Source: Pedobacter deserti
GTDB lineage: Bacteria; Bacteroidota; Bacteroidia; Sphingobacteriales; Sphingobacteriaceae
DNA: 64,000 bases
Assembly (NCBI RefSeq): GCF_024436415.1
Contig: NZ_JAFMZQ010000003.1
Span: 1 to 64,000, forward strand
Direction of reading: 5' to 3'
In this document: in pieces, positions 52,685 through 62,787 of the stretch
How positions within the stretch are numbered: the first letter of the stretch is position 1
Layout: the number at the start of each line of letters is the position of its first letter
Translations under genes and position numbers: made by a program
Notes under the pieces: model-generated
The model's database searches: none
Told to the model about the DNA's origin: nothing
Seen by the model: the letters and a program-made list of their open reading frames with translations, nothing else

Positions 52685-55219
52685 TTACCCTTTACCTTTT
52701 AAAGCATCGTCAATACGTTGCGACAAGTCTTCCAGGTGAAATTTACTCATCCCTGAAGCTGCTGGTGTAGCAGATTTAATCGCCGACGAAAGCTCTCTCA
52801 GCTGAGCCTTAGCCAGTGAGACGGCATCGCTTTGCATCACGTTAGAACCACCTCTGCCAGATGTGCTTCCCGCAGCAGGCGCTGGCGGCTCAAGCAAACT
52901 GATCACTGTGTTCACATACGTTTTTTGCAGGTTCCTGCGGTATACATCGATTTCTGTGTTCGACTTCAGCTCCGAGAATATTGAACCTTGCAAATCAGAG
53001 AACAGGTCTGTGATCTTATAAGCTGTAGGCCCGTCTGCTGCTTCGGCAGAGATAAGTTTGTTGAATGTGTTAGCGTTGACCAACCGGGCCAGGGCATTAA
53101 TGTGCAAGCGGTTTGCTACCGATATCGGATCTTCGCCAATATTATCCAGCAGATTCTTATCGAGCAACCACTTCGGCGTGTTAAACACCTGAGCGCCCAG
53201 GAAATCCATCGCCTGCTTTTGGCGGGCGGCATTTACCCGGCTATACTGGGTGCCCGATTCCTCCATGGTTTTTGGCGTAGCATAAATACCACCAACATAC
53301 TTAGCAACATGGCCTATATAGCGGCCAAATTGTCCAACCAGCTCACCATAAAGTGCTTTTGCATTATCGTAACCCTCATTGGGCTCTTTGCTGTACGCAA
53401 GAATATTTGGAACCAAACGCTTAAGGTTCTTGATCCCGTATTCCGACGCCAATACGGCATTGTCTCCGAGGTCTTCGCTCTGATTACGCGGATCGTTTGG
53501 ATCAGTTTCTGTTCCAAACGCAAGTCTAGGATTTTCCGCAATTCGCTTAATAATCGTTTGGTTCGAGTATTTAGACTCATCTTCTGCCGTTTTATACTGA
53601 GGCAGCCACTTATAACCCCACTCTATCGCCCACATATCGTAATCACCGATTCGTGGGAAAATACCCTTCGCAGATATCTTATCTTCAGGTTGTGCAACGT
53701 AGTTAAAGCGTGCATAATCCATGATCGACGGCGTATGGCCGTTCTTCTCTACCCATTGCTTATCTCTAAGTTTTTCAACCGGAACTGTTGCCGAAGAACC
53801 AAAATTATGGCGTAATCCCAAAGTGTGGCCTACCTCGTGCGATGAGACAAAGCGTATAAGTTCGCCCATCAGTTTATCGTCGAATTTCATTTTGCGCGCA
53901 CCCGGATCTATCGCCGCAGCCTGAATGATGTACCAGTTACGCACCAGTTGCATAATGTTATGGTACCAGTTGATATGCGTCTCCAGAATTTCACCGGTCC
54001 GTGGGTCGTGCACGTGCGGACCACTCGCATTTGGTATATCCGAAGGCTTGTAAACGATTACACTGTGACGCGCATCGTCAATGCTCCAGTTCGGATCATT
54101 TGGCGCAAGCTTAGCAACGATCGCATTTTTAAAGCCTGCTTGCTCAAAAGCCTTTTGCCAGTCGTTTACACCCTGGATCAGATAAGGGATCCACTTTTTT
54201 GGCGTTGCCGGATCAATGTAATAAACGATCTGCTTTTTCGGCTCCACAAGCTCTCCGCGCTTATATCTTTCTACGTCTTCTGGTTTAGGTTCTAGCCTCC
54301 AGCGCGTTATAAGCGCCTGATTCTTGATACCTTGCGGGTTAGAGTCGAAATCTACGTATCCTGTGGCGAAATAACCCACCCTGGCATCAAAAAACCTTGG
54401 CTTCATCTGCTTTTTTGGAAGCAGAACCATGGAACTGTTCAGTTCATAAGTTACCGGAGTCGGCGATCCGGCCATAGCGGGCGGCATGCCTGGAATCTGA
54501 GCAGGTGTTTTGGTATAAGTCTTCACCGTTCTGATTTCTATATTGGTTGGGTAAGACTTGATTTCCCTGATATAGGAGCGATCGTTTAACTGGTTGCTTA
54601 ACGACAACGCTCTTTTAGCTCTTGACTCAAAAAAGAAAATTTCATTATCTCCATTCATATAATCTGTAACGTCGATTACGCTTCCTTTAACCTTAGTTAC
54701 AGAATCGTTTGCCAGTGCCTTTATATCAAAAGACGCCACAAGAGGCTGAATGTTAGAACTCATCAACGAGCGGTACATGCCTTGCTCAGTAGAGTCAGCC
54801 GAGCGCTCGCCATAAGAGATCGTCCTGATGAAAATCTTATTCGCGGGGCCCTTTTCAAAGCTGATCACATTATCACCTATATGGTCGCCGCCATAGCCCA
54901 TCATGGAGGCACGGTTTCCCGCAGCAGCTTTACTGATCCTGTTTACCGTAAGAATTTCACGGCCAAGCAGGGAATCTGCGATTTCAAAATAATACCGGTC
55001 CTGAACCTGGTGAACCTTAAACAACCCATGGTCCGTTTTGGCGCTGTCGGTGATCACCTGCTTGTAAGGCTTAGGCCCGTTAGTTGGTGCAGCCGGACGG
55101 TTCATGGCATTTGGATTAGCCGCAGCCGGCTTTGCAGGCGGAGTTGCAGGCTTGTCCTGGGCATTGACGTACGCAGCTGAGGCAAGGCCCAGCAATGTCA
55201 ATAATACGTTCTTTTTCAT
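52685..55219 (-). CDS. secreted zinc metalloprotease, metzincin DUF5117 type
   Basis: 844 residues. Signal peptide ends at about AQ (21). After a Pro/Ala-rich linker (25-50) comes the DUF5117 domain (HGLFKVHQVQDRYYFEIADSLLGREILTVNRIS), then a DUF4953-type metzincin catalytic domain with the zinc site HEVGHTLGLRH at 461-471 and Met-turn SIMDYARFNY, then DUF5118-like and C-terminal helical parts. It probably degrades periplasmic or external protein. Monocistronic. Confidence 0.92.
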   Translation of the reverse strand: MKKNVLLTLLGLASAAYVNAQDKPATPPAKPAAANPNAMNRPAAPTNGPKPYKQVITDSAKTDHGLFKVHQVQDRYYFEIADSLLGREILTVNRISKAAAGNRASMMGYGGDHIGDNVISFEKGPANKIFIRTISYGERSADSTEQGMYRSLMSSNIQPLVASFDIKALANDSVTKVKGSVIDVTDYMNGDNEIFFFESRAKRALSLSNQLNDRSYIREIKSYPTNIEIRTVKTYTKTPAQIPGMPPAMAGSPTPVTYELNSSMVLLPKKQMKPRFFDARVGYFATGYVDFDSNPQGIKNQALITRWRLEPKPEDVERYKRGELVEPKKQIVYYIDPATPKKWIPYLIQGVNDWQKAFEQAGFKNAIVAKLAPNDPNWSIDDARHSVIVYKPSDIPNASGPHVHDPRTGEILETHINWYHNIMQLVRNWYIIQAAAIDPGARKMKFDDKLMGELIRFVSSHEVGHTLGLRHNFGSSATVPVEKLRDKQWVEKNGHTPSIMDYARFNYVAQPEDKISAKGIFPRIGDYDMWAIEWGYKWLPQYKTAEDESKYSNQTIIKRIAENPRLAFGTETDPNDPRNQSEDLGDNAVLASEYGIKNLKRLVPNILAYSKEPNEGYDNAKALYGELVGQFGRYIGHVAKYVGGIYATPKTMEESGTQYSRVNAARQKQAMDFLGAQVFNTPKWLLDKNLLDNIGEDPISVANRLHINALARLVNANTFNKLISAEAADGPTAYKITDLFSDLQGSIFSELKSNTEIDVYRRNLQKTYVNTVISLLEPPAPAAGSTSGRGGSNVMQSDAVSLAKAQLRELSSAIKSATPAASGMSKFHLEDLSQRIDDALKGKG

Positions 55220-55362
55220 TGTTGATCTAATAAGTTTGTTGGTGCTCTCAAAAACACAGGGTTGAGACCGGTGGCTTTGAAGCCCGTAAAGGTAAGCGAG
55301 TTAGCGGACAGAAAAAATTGCTGAATATAACTTTACAGTTACAAAGCGGCGAAGCAAGTGCC

Positions 55363-56400
55363 TCAGTGTAGAATTTTAAATAACAGCTCTTTAAGAAGTT
55401 CACCATCAGTAGTGTTTCCTGTACTGTCGACCCCTTTGCTCTTAAGGTCGTATTCGCGAAGCATACTGATAATCTCAAACACTTTGTTGACCGGGTAAGT
55501 GCGCGCCGCAGTTTCATAATCTTTCACAAAGAAAGGGTTCACGCCAAGTTCTTTGGCTGCATCTCCACGGTTTTGCAGGTAATGATACTTGAGGATTTTA
55601 GAGAAATAGGCATTCAGATTGGCCATCACCATAACCATGGGATTGGCCTTGGGATTGTCGGCAAAGTAATTGATAACCTGGTTGCATTTCAACACATTTC
55701 GCGTAGCCAATGCTTTCTGGAGTTCAAAAACATTGTACTCTTTACTGATCCCAATATTTTTCTGCACAAGGCCCGTGTCAATCACAACATCCTTTCCGAT
55801 ATTAAGCATCAGCTTCTCCACCTCATTAGCGATTTTGGAAAGATCCGCCCCAAGATACTCAGCCATCAGGGCAGACGCCTGCGGGTCGATTTTATATCCC
55901 TTTTCTTTCACAAGATCTTCAATCCAGGAGGCAAGTTTGTAATCGCGTACGGGATCCGACTGAAACACCAGGCCGTTCTTGTCGATGGCTTTATAAATCT
56001 TTTTACGCTTATCAAAGTTGGCATATTTATAGGCCAGCACCAAAATGGTCGCAGGCATGGGCTTTTCAAAATAGCTCAGCACAAATTCGGCCTGCTTACT
56101 GTTCCCCTCTACTTCTTTCGCCCACTTCAATTCCTGCGCCTCCTTAACGATCACCACCTGATAGTCCGACATCATCGGATAGCGTTTTGCCGCATTCATA
56201 ATGGTTACCATGTCTGTATCCTTGCCGTATAAGACCGTTTGGTTAAATCCCCGCTCCATGTCATTGAGCGCGTTATGCTCTATATAACTCACAACCTGAT
56301 CAATGTAGTAAGGTTCTTCACCATGAAGCAGGTACACCGGCTTAAACTTTCGGGATTTGATGTCTTTGATAATCTCAGCAGCAGTCATAGAATTGTTCAA
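55363..56400 (-). CDS. holA: DNA polymerase III subunit delta
   Basis: 345 residues, clamp loader delta subunit. The N-terminal AAA-like region (KFKPVYLLHGEEPYYIDQVVSYIE; FNQTVLYGKDTDMVTIMNAAKRYPMMSDYQVVIVKEA) lacks a Walker A as in HolA, and the C-terminal helical domain (FELQKALATRNVLKCNQVINYFADNPKANPMVMVMANLNAYFSKILKYHYL) completes it. It opens the beta clamp within the tau/gamma-delta-delta' complex. Divergent from the HsdR-N gene by 45 bp, an arrangement frequent in Bacteroidota. Confidence 0.9.
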   Translation of the reverse strand: MNNSMTAAEIIKDIKSRKFKPVYLLHGEEPYYIDQVVSYIEHNALNDMERGFNQTVLYGKDTDMVTIMNAAKRYPMMSDYQVVIVKEAQELKWAKEVEGNSKQAEFVLSYFEKPMPATILVLAYKYANFDKRKKIYKAIDKNGLVFQSDPVRDYKLASWIEDLVKEKGYKIDPQASALMAEYLGADLSKIANEVEKLMLNIGKDVVIDTGLVQKNIGISKEYNVFELQKALATRNVLKCNQVINYFADNPKANPMVMVMANLNAYFSKILKYHYLQNRGDAAKELGVNPFFVKDYETAARTYPVNKVFEIISMLREYDLKSKGVDSTGNTTDGELLKELLFKILH

Positions 56401-56445
56401 ACATAGCGGAAAACTTACATAATATTTTATCTATTTTTACAATAT

Positions 56446-56907
56446 ATGTCGTTTGTACCAACTGCCCTCAGTCTGCCGCAATATCCCTTCAGAATCACCT
56501 TGAAAGACTCCAGGCATTACATTTTTGATGAAGTACGCAGGAAACATCTGGTTCTCACGCCCGAAGAATGGGTACGCCAGCATTTTATTCAATATCTGAT
56601 CAGCCGGAAAAACTTCCCTAAGTCACTTATACAGATTGAAGGCGGGCTGCAGCTCAACCGGCTGCAAAAACGAACAGATATTGTCATCTTTAATTCGCAG
56701 GGCGAAAAAATCATGATCGTTGAATGCAAAGCCCCTTCAGTAAAAATTACGCAGGCCACCTTCGACCAGGCTGCACGATATAATTCCGTACACAAAACCA
56801 GATGGCTTGTCGTTACAAACGGAATCAAGCACTGCTATGCACAAATTGACCATACACAAGGAAGCTTTGCATTCGTCGCCGACCTCCCTGAGTACACGTT
56901 GTTATAA
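56446..56907 (+). CDS. HsdR N-terminal-like PD-(D/E)xK protein
   Basis: 153 residues. The HSDR_N_2-type endonuclease core is complete: D78 (RTDIVIFN), E93-x-K95 (IMIVECKAP) and a QAARYN motif after it, so nuclease chemistry is possible. There is no helicase or specificity/methylase subunit nearby, so this is not a working type I system. Conserved Bacteroidota single-domain protein of unknown role. Ends 13 bp from the convergent valS. Confidence 0.87.
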   Translation: MSFVPTALSLPQYPFRITLKDSRHYIFDEVRRKHLVLTPEEWVRQHFIQYLISRKNFPKSLIQIEGGLQLNRLQKRTDIVIFNSQGEKIMIVECKAPSVKITQATFDQAARYNSVHKTRWLVVTNGIKHCYAQIDHTQGSFAFVADLPEYTLL

Positions 56908-56920
56908 GCGAGGCCCGGAT

Positions 56921-59599
56921 TTACTTTTCCAGGGCGCTTAAACTATCTTCAATAATCCTGATCTTCGCTTCGGCATCTGCTTTTTTGTTGCGCTCGTTCT
57001 GCACCACTGCCGGCTTCGCATTGGCCACGAACTTTTCGTTACCTAGTTTTGCGTCTACAGATTTCAAAAAGCCCTGCAGGTACTGTAGGTCCGCATTTAA
57101 ACGCTCACGTTCCGCATCAGCATCTACGGCCTCATTCAAATGAATAAAGAACTCGTCCGCGCCTGTCATAAACGCAACAGCCCCCGGAATTTTATCGTTC
57201 ACCAACTCTGTCTGACTGATATTAGCCAGTTTAAAGACAATATTCATCCATTTCTCGTAGTCCATACCCGAGTTAACCTTTATAGCGAGCGGCAAAGCCT
57301 CTTTAGGTGAGATCTGTTTGGTGTTACGGACGTTACGGATTTCTGCGACCACATTTTTGATTGCCTCAGCCTCCTTAAGAAGAGCGCCATCAGCCTCGCC
57401 CGCTACAGGGTAGCTGGCAACGATACAGCAATCCATCTCTGCCCTGCTGCCAAACAACTCATCGTGCCATAATTCCTCGGTTATAAAAGGCATAAACGGA
57501 TGAAGAAGTGTCAGTATCTTACTGAAGAACCCAGTTGTAGCCCGCATCGTTTCCTGATCCACAGGATGCTGATAAGCCGGCTTCACCATCTCAAGATACC
57601 ATGCGCAGAAATCGTCCCACACCAGTTTATACGTAGCCATCAGGGCCTCCGACAAGCGGTACTGCCTGAAGTTATCTTCTATTTCTGAAAGTGCTTCGTT
57701 GAAGCGGTTCTCAAACCACAGGATAGCCTGCTTATTGGGGTTTTCAAGCTGATCGTTCACCTCCCAGCCTTTTACCAGCCTGAAGGCATTCCAAACTTTA
57801 TTTGCAAAGTTCCTGCCCTGCTCACAATAGTTTTCATCAAACATGAGGTCATTTCCCGCAGGCGAACAAAGCAACATACCTACCCGTACTCCATCTGCAC
57901 CGTATTTTTCTATAAGATCGATCGGATCAGGTGAATTGCCGAGCGACTTGGACATCTTACGGCCCAGTTTGTCGCGCACTATACCTGTCAGGTAAACATT
58001 GGTGAACGGCTTTTTGCCCCTGAATTCATGGCCTGCCATGATCATCCGGGCCACCCAGAAAAACAAAATCTCCGGCGCGGTCACCAGGTCATTCGTGGGG
58101 TAGTAATAATTAATATCCTTATTATCCGGATCCTTAAAACCGTTGAACACGGAGATGGGCCATAACCAGGACGAGAACCAGGTATCCATAACATCCGGGT
58201 CCTGTGTAAGAAAAGGCGCCAGCTGATGCTTAAAGCCCTTTTTCTCTTCCTCAGTAAAGACACCGTCAATGTCTTTAAGCTTAAGGAATTCGTCCAGCGC
58301 CTCATCTTTTGTTTTAGCTACCACCCAATTCCCTTTATCGTCGTACCAGGCCGGTATCTGCTGACCCCACCACAGTTGCCTGCTGATGTTCCAGTCGCGC
58401 ACGTTTTCCATCCAGTGCCGGTAGGTGTTGATGAACTTGTCCGGAATTAACCTGATATCGCCGTTAATAACATCTTCCAGTGCTGGCTTGGCCATCTGAT
58501 CCATTTTACAGAACCACTGCATCGAAAGCTTAGGTTCAATCGCAGCATTCGTACGCTCAGAAAATCCCACCTGCGACTTATACCCTTCCACTTTTTCCAG
58601 GTGCCCGGCTTCGTCAAGCAGCACAGCAATCTTCTTACGCGCGGCGAAACGGTCTTCACCAACCAGAATTACGGCAAGTTCATTTAAGGTACCATCATCG
58701 TTCAGGATGTCGATAACCGGAAGCTTATGTTTCACACCCAGCTCATAGTCGTTCAGATCGTGTGCGGGCGTTACTTTAAGGCAACCTGTACCGAAGTCCA
58801 TCGTCACATACTCGTCCTCAACAATGGGTATCTCTCTGTTGATTAGCGGCACATACACTTTCTTGCCTTTCAGATGCGCATAACGCTCATCGTTAGGATT
58901 TATACATATCGCCGAGTCGGCCATAATCGTTTCCGGCCGGGTAGTCGCTATTGTCAGATATTCAGATGCTTCGCCGGTAGTGCCAGCAATTGTATATCTG
59001 ATATAATAAAGCTTCTGGTCAACCTCCTTACGGATGACCTCCTCGTCAGATACCGCGGTCTTACCAGCAGGATCCCAGTTAATCATCCGCACACCACGAT
59101 ATATCCAGCCCTTCCGGTACAAGTGGATAAAACTGTCAATAACCGCCTCAGAAAGATCATCTTCCATGGTGAAGCGCGTACGCTCCCAGTCGCACGACGC
59201 GCCGAGCTTTTTTAACTGCTCGAGAATGATGCCGCCATATTTCTCTTTCCACTCCCAGGCGTATTTAAGAAACTCTTCGCGGCTGAGGTCTTTCTTCTCA
59301 ATCCCTTTTTCCTTGAGCATGGCCACTACTTTGGCCTCCGTAGCAATAGACGCGTGGTCTGTACCCGGCACCCAGCAGGCATTCTTCCCCTGCATACGTG
59401 CTTTGCGGATCAGCACATCCTGAATGGTATTGTTGAGCATATGACCCATGTGAAGCACCCCCGTCACATTGGGCGGAGGAATTACAATCGTATAAGGTTC
59501 GCGCTCATCAGGCTCTGAATGAAAAAAATTCTTTTCCATCCAGTAGCTGTACCATTTATTTTCGGTTGCTGCCGGATCGTATTTAGTAGAAATGCTCAT
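56921..59599 (-). CDS. valS: valine-tRNA ligase
   Basis: 892 residues. Class I synthetase: HMGH (50-53, the HIGH equivalent) in NVTGVLHMGHMLNN, CP1 editing domain (about 195-345, GTEATIATTRPETIMADSAI-like part reads LTIATTRPETIMADSAICIN), KMSKS in GRKMSKSLGNSPDP, anticodon-binding helices, and a C-terminal coiled coil (about 825-892, ERLNADLQYLQGFLKSVDAKL). All parts intact and full length. Ends 13 bp from the convergent HsdR-N gene. Confidence 0.97.
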   Translation of the reverse strand: MSISTKYDPAATENKWYSYWMEKNFFHSEPDEREPYTIVIPPPNVTGVLHMGHMLNNTIQDVLIRKARMQGKNACWVPGTDHASIATEAKVVAMLKEKGIEKKDLSREEFLKYAWEWKEKYGGIILEQLKKLGASCDWERTRFTMEDDLSEAVIDSFIHLYRKGWIYRGVRMINWDPAGKTAVSDEEVIRKEVDQKLYYIRYTIAGTTGEASEYLTIATTRPETIMADSAICINPNDERYAHLKGKKVYVPLINREIPIVEDEYVTMDFGTGCLKVTPAHDLNDYELGVKHKLPVIDILNDDGTLNELAVILVGEDRFAARKKIAVLLDEAGHLEKVEGYKSQVGFSERTNAAIEPKLSMQWFCKMDQMAKPALEDVINGDIRLIPDKFINTYRHWMENVRDWNISRQLWWGQQIPAWYDDKGNWVVAKTKDEALDEFLKLKDIDGVFTEEEKKGFKHQLAPFLTQDPDVMDTWFSSWLWPISVFNGFKDPDNKDINYYYPTNDLVTAPEILFFWVARMIMAGHEFRGKKPFTNVYLTGIVRDKLGRKMSKSLGNSPDPIDLIEKYGADGVRVGMLLCSPAGNDLMFDENYCEQGRNFANKVWNAFRLVKGWEVNDQLENPNKQAILWFENRFNEALSEIEDNFRQYRLSEALMATYKLVWDDFCAWYLEMVKPAYQHPVDQETMRATTGFFSKILTLLHPFMPFITEELWHDELFGSRAEMDCCIVASYPVAGEADGALLKEAEAIKNVVAEIRNVRNTKQISPKEALPLAIKVNSGMDYEKWMNIVFKLANISQTELVNDKIPGAVAFMTGADEFFIHLNEAVDADAERERLNADLQYLQGFLKSVDAKLGNEKFVANAKPAVVQNERNKKADAEAKIRIIEDSLSALEK

Positions 59600-59653
59600 T
59601 GCTAATAAAAAAGTATCAGATTTTAGCCGGTAAAAATAACAATAAAATGCCGC

Positions 59654-61810
59654 TTACTTCAAGTACAGGTCAAAATAGTCCGTCACTTTCTGATACAAAT
59701 GCGCACGGTCTTTACCCAATACATTGTGTTCGTGCCCCGGATAAATCATGTAATCTACCTGCACGCCCTTATCTACCGCATGCTTTACAAAGTCGACCGA
59801 ATGCTGCTGCACCACAACCGGGTCTTGCTGACCATGAATAAGCAGGAGCTTACCTTTCAGCTGTTCCACACGATTACTCAGATAGGTCGCTGCATAACCC
59901 TCGGGGTTTTCCTGTGGTGTATCCATATAACGTTCGGTATACATCACCTCATAAAAGCGCCAGTTGATTACCGGTCCGCCAGCAACCGCCGCTTTAAACA
60001 CACCAGGGTGAGTCAGCATGAAATTCGTGGTTACAAAACCACCAAAACTCCAGCCAAACAGTCCCATATTGGCGGCATCTACAAAAGGCTGCGCTTTCAG
60101 GTAGTCAGTCGCCCGCAGCATATCTTCCATCTGCACCGTACCTGCATTCCGGAACATAGACTGCTCAAATGCCTTTCCGCGGTTATCACTTCCCCGTACA
60201 TCAACCGTTAGCACAACGTATCCGCGTTCGGCCATAAACCTGAACCAGTAGTCGCCCGCCCCTCCGTTCCAGCTATTGGTAATAAGCTGTGCATGCGGAC
60301 CGCCATACCAGTATACCACCACCGGATATTTCTTTGCCGCATCAAAGCCCACAGGCTTGTATAACGTAGCGTACAGATCGTCGCCCAAATTACTCTTTAT
60401 CGTGATCAGCTGAGGTGCCGAAACCGCGTAGGCCTGCAAAGGATTCTCTGCGCGGAGCAATACCTTAACATCCGATGGCTTCGCTACGGAAAGCAAACGT
60501 ATTTCCCTCGGCAAGCTAATATTGCTGAAGTTGTCAATCACCGTTTTTCCCGAACTGCTTACCTGGGTGTTGTGTACCCCGGAGCCAGAGGTAATTCGCT
60601 TACTGCCACCTGTTTTCAGATTCAGCGCGTAAAGATTTCTGGTGAGAGGGGAGTCTTCGGTCGACACATAAAATAAGCTGCCGCCTTTGGCATCAAAACC
60701 CTTTACGTCCAGCACTTCCCACTGACCGCTGGTCAGCTGTTTCAACAATTTTCCAGTAGTGCTGTACAGATACAGGTGGTTCCAGCCATCGCGGTTGCTC
60801 TGCCAGATAAACTTCGAAGGGTCGTTTTTCAGAAATAGCATCGGCACCAGCGGCTCTACATATTTCTCGTCACGCTCTTCAAAAAGAGTCTTTACAAACT
60901 TTCCGTTAACGGCATCGTACTGGTTGAGCTTCATATGATTTTGCTCGCGGTTGACCACAGCGATGTAAACGAACCTGTTGTCCGGGCTCCAGGCGATATT
61001 CGTAAGATACTGTTCCGCCGGCTCGCCGGTCTGAACGTAAACCAAAGCCCTGGTCTCGGCATTGTAAACACCAAGGGTTACGTGGTGACTCTTGTCGCCC
61101 GCCATGGGATATTTTATATTTACATTTTTTGCCGGAATGCTTGTCCAGTCGATGATAGGATAATCGGTTACCATGCCCTGATCCATCCGGTAAAAAGCGA
61201 GCAGTTTACCGTTGTCACTCCAGAATGTACCTTTCGATATACCGAACTCTTCCCGGTGTACGGAAGAGGCATAAACGATGTCACTGCTGCCATCGGTAGT
61301 TACCTGAAACTTATCCCCGTCTTTGGATACAAACAGATTGTGGTTGTCTACATACGCCACATAGCCTGCACTGCTTTCCTCAGCATGCTGTTTTGTCGCG
61401 GCGTCTTTGTCGACCAGCACGCGGACTTTATTGCTTTGGGGATTAAGAGCAATCTTTTCAGTACCGGTATAAATCACCCAGTCTGCGCCCTGGTTGAACT
61501 GTATAAAGGGCATGGCCTGTAGCGTATCCCTTTGCGCTGCACGAAACCTCTGATTCAACTGCGTTAGAGTAAGGAAAGCTTTCTCCGCAGATTTCGCGTT
61601 GCCTGAATACCAAACGGGGCTTCCGCCAATAGGTTTGGCATATACATAATCCTCAGAACCGTAAATAAACTGGATCTGGGAAAGGTTCTGCGGTGCCAGG
61701 GCCGTCCGGGCATTGAGCATCGCATCCTGAATCGTTAGTTTCTTTTCCTGTGCCGAAGAACAAAACGCGACAGCCAGCAGCGGGACAATCGCTAGGAGTT
61801 TCCTGATCAT
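59654..61810 (-). CDS. S9 family dipeptidyl peptidase IV-like protease
   Basis: 718 residues from the ATG at 61810, selected because it begins a signal peptide (MIRKLLAIVPLLAVAFCSSAQ); 60 in-frame codons upstream overlap the divergent eamA gene. N-terminal DPPIV beta-propeller (about 60-465: GTFWSDNGKLLAFYRMDQGMVTDYPIIDW) and C-terminal alpha/beta hydrolase: GWSFGGF with Ser588, Asp in GQQDPVVVQQHS, His in YPGHEHNVLGKD. It would cleave dipeptides from peptides in the periplasm. Cys17 is not in a clean lipobox. Confidence 0.93.
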   Translation of the reverse strand: MIRKLLAIVPLLAVAFCSSAQEKKLTIQDAMLNARTALAPQNLSQIQFIYGSEDYVYAKPIGGSPVWYSGNAKSAEKAFLTLTQLNQRFRAAQRDTLQAMPFIQFNQGADWVIYTGTEKIALNPQSNKVRVLVDKDAATKQHAEESSAGYVAYVDNHNLFVSKDGDKFQVTTDGSSDIVYASSVHREEFGISKGTFWSDNGKLLAFYRMDQGMVTDYPIIDWTSIPAKNVNIKYPMAGDKSHHVTLGVYNAETRALVYVQTGEPAEQYLTNIAWSPDNRFVYIAVVNREQNHMKLNQYDAVNGKFVKTLFEERDEKYVEPLVPMLFLKNDPSKFIWQSNRDGWNHLYLYSTTGKLLKQLTSGQWEVLDVKGFDAKGGSLFYVSTEDSPLTRNLYALNLKTGGSKRITSGSGVHNTQVSSSGKTVIDNFSNISLPREIRLLSVAKPSDVKVLLRAENPLQAYAVSAPQLITIKSNLGDDLYATLYKPVGFDAAKKYPVVVYWYGGPHAQLITNSWNGGAGDYWFRFMAERGYVVLTVDVRGSDNRGKAFEQSMFRNAGTVQMEDMLRATDYLKAQPFVDAANMGLFGWSFGGFVTTNFMLTHPGVFKAAVAGGPVINWRFYEVMYTERYMDTPQENPEGYAATYLSNRVEQLKGKLLLIHGQQDPVVVQQHSVDFVKHAVDKGVQVDYMIYPGHEHNVLGKDRAHLYQKVTDYFDLYLK

Positions 61811-61890
61811 ATTGTAGAATAAATAGTAAGCTTGCCAAACATAACCATATTTGTTAAAATATGGTGACCAAATATCGGCTTTTTGGAGCT

Positions 61891-61898
61891 TACCTTTG
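61891..61898 (+). promoter_or_regulatory. -7 box of eamA
   Basis: TACCTTTG ends 4 nt before the GTG start at 61903, predicting a leaderless mRNA; no clear -33 element. Confidence 0.5.
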
Positions 61899-61902
61899 AT
61901 GT

Positions 61903-62787
61903 GTGAAAAACATCTTAATCGGCATCCTGTTCGCCATGCTATGGGCTTCTGCTGCCGTCGCGACCAAGTTCGGCATCCAGTCGGCACCACCTCTGTTACT
62001 CGCCAATGTACGCTTTCTGCTGGCGGGACTTGTATTGCTGTGCTACGGCTACATATACAAGCCCGACAGCTCCTATCGCCTGCCTGCCGGACCTGAATGG
62101 AAGCAACTCGCGCTCTTTGGCCTGCTCAATACCGCCGTTTATCTCGGACTGTTTGTCTATGCTTTAAAATTTACCGCCGCCGGTATCGGCAGTTTGGCTA
62201 CGTCGACCAACCCACTGCTCATTGTACTCATCTCGGCATGGCTCATCGGGCGCCGGCCCGCCCGGTCTGAAGTGCTCAGTATCGTTATTGGCATGACCGG
62301 CATCGGCGTTGCCAGCTGGCCTTTGCTGCAGGACAGCTCGACTACGGTGTTCGGACTTGCCGTGCTCATGACCAGCATGGTATCGGTTTCTTTTGCCAGC
62401 GTGTACTACGCCAGCGTAAAATGGAGCCTGCCCAATATACTGATCAACGGCTGGCAGGTGGGTTTGGGCGGACTCTTCCTCCTGCCTTTTACCCTGGTGT
62501 TCAGCGACTGGTCGGCCGTAAGCATCGACAACCGTTTTATTTTCTCGGTGCTGTGGCTGGTGCTGGCCGTATCGGTAGTCGGACTCATCTGCTGGTTTTA
62601 CCTACTTAAAATCGATACCGTTAAGGCTTCCCTCTGGCTGTTTCTCTGCCCTGTATTCGGTTTCTTTTACGCCTGGTGGCTGGTCGACGAGCCTATAACA
62701 ATCTATACCCTTCTGGGTACTTTACTTGTTCTCGGCGGGCTTTATCTGGGGCAGCGGGACAGGCTAAAAAAAAGAACTCATGATTGA
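61903..62787 (+). CDS. EamA-family (DMT) transporter
   Basis: 294 residues, ten transmembrane helices, two EamA repeats (about 5-140, 150-290). First helix LIGILFAMLWASAAVATKFGIQSAPPLLLANVRFLLAGLVLL is typical. The start codon is GTG at 61903 (VKNILIG, read as Met); a nearer ATG is out of frame. Substrate unknown (amino acids, nucleotides or drugs in relatives). Its last codons overlap the first of three inverted repeats (62775-62790). Confidence 0.88.
   Translation: MKNILIGILFAMLWASAAVATKFGIQSAPPLLLANVRFLLAGLVLLCYGYIYKPDSSYRLPAGPEWKQLALFGLLNTAVYLGLFVYALKFTAAGIGSLATSTNPLLIVLISAWLIGRRPARSEVLSIVIGMTGIGVASWPLLQDSSTTVFGLAVLMTSMVSVSFASVYYASVKWSLPNILINGWQVGLGGLFLLPFTLVFSDWSAVSIDNRFIFSVLWLVLAVSVVGLICWFYLLKIDTVKASLWLFLCPVFGFFYAWWLVDEPITIYTLLGTLLVLGGLYLGQRDRLKKRTHD

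Noticed and set aside
52988..53815. 275-codon plus-strand frame inside the metzincin gene
   Set aside because: Antisense shadow of a protein with a perfect HEVGHTLGLRH site.
55573..56232. 219-codon plus-strand frame inside holA
   Set aside because: Antisense shadow; His/Ile-rich, no family features.
56446..56907. Type I restriction system
   Set aside because: Only the N-terminal nuclease fold is present; no helicase, methylase or specificity subunit nearby.
61811..61990. N-terminal extension of the S9 peptidase
   Set aside because: It overlaps divergent eamA and precedes a good internal signal peptide start.
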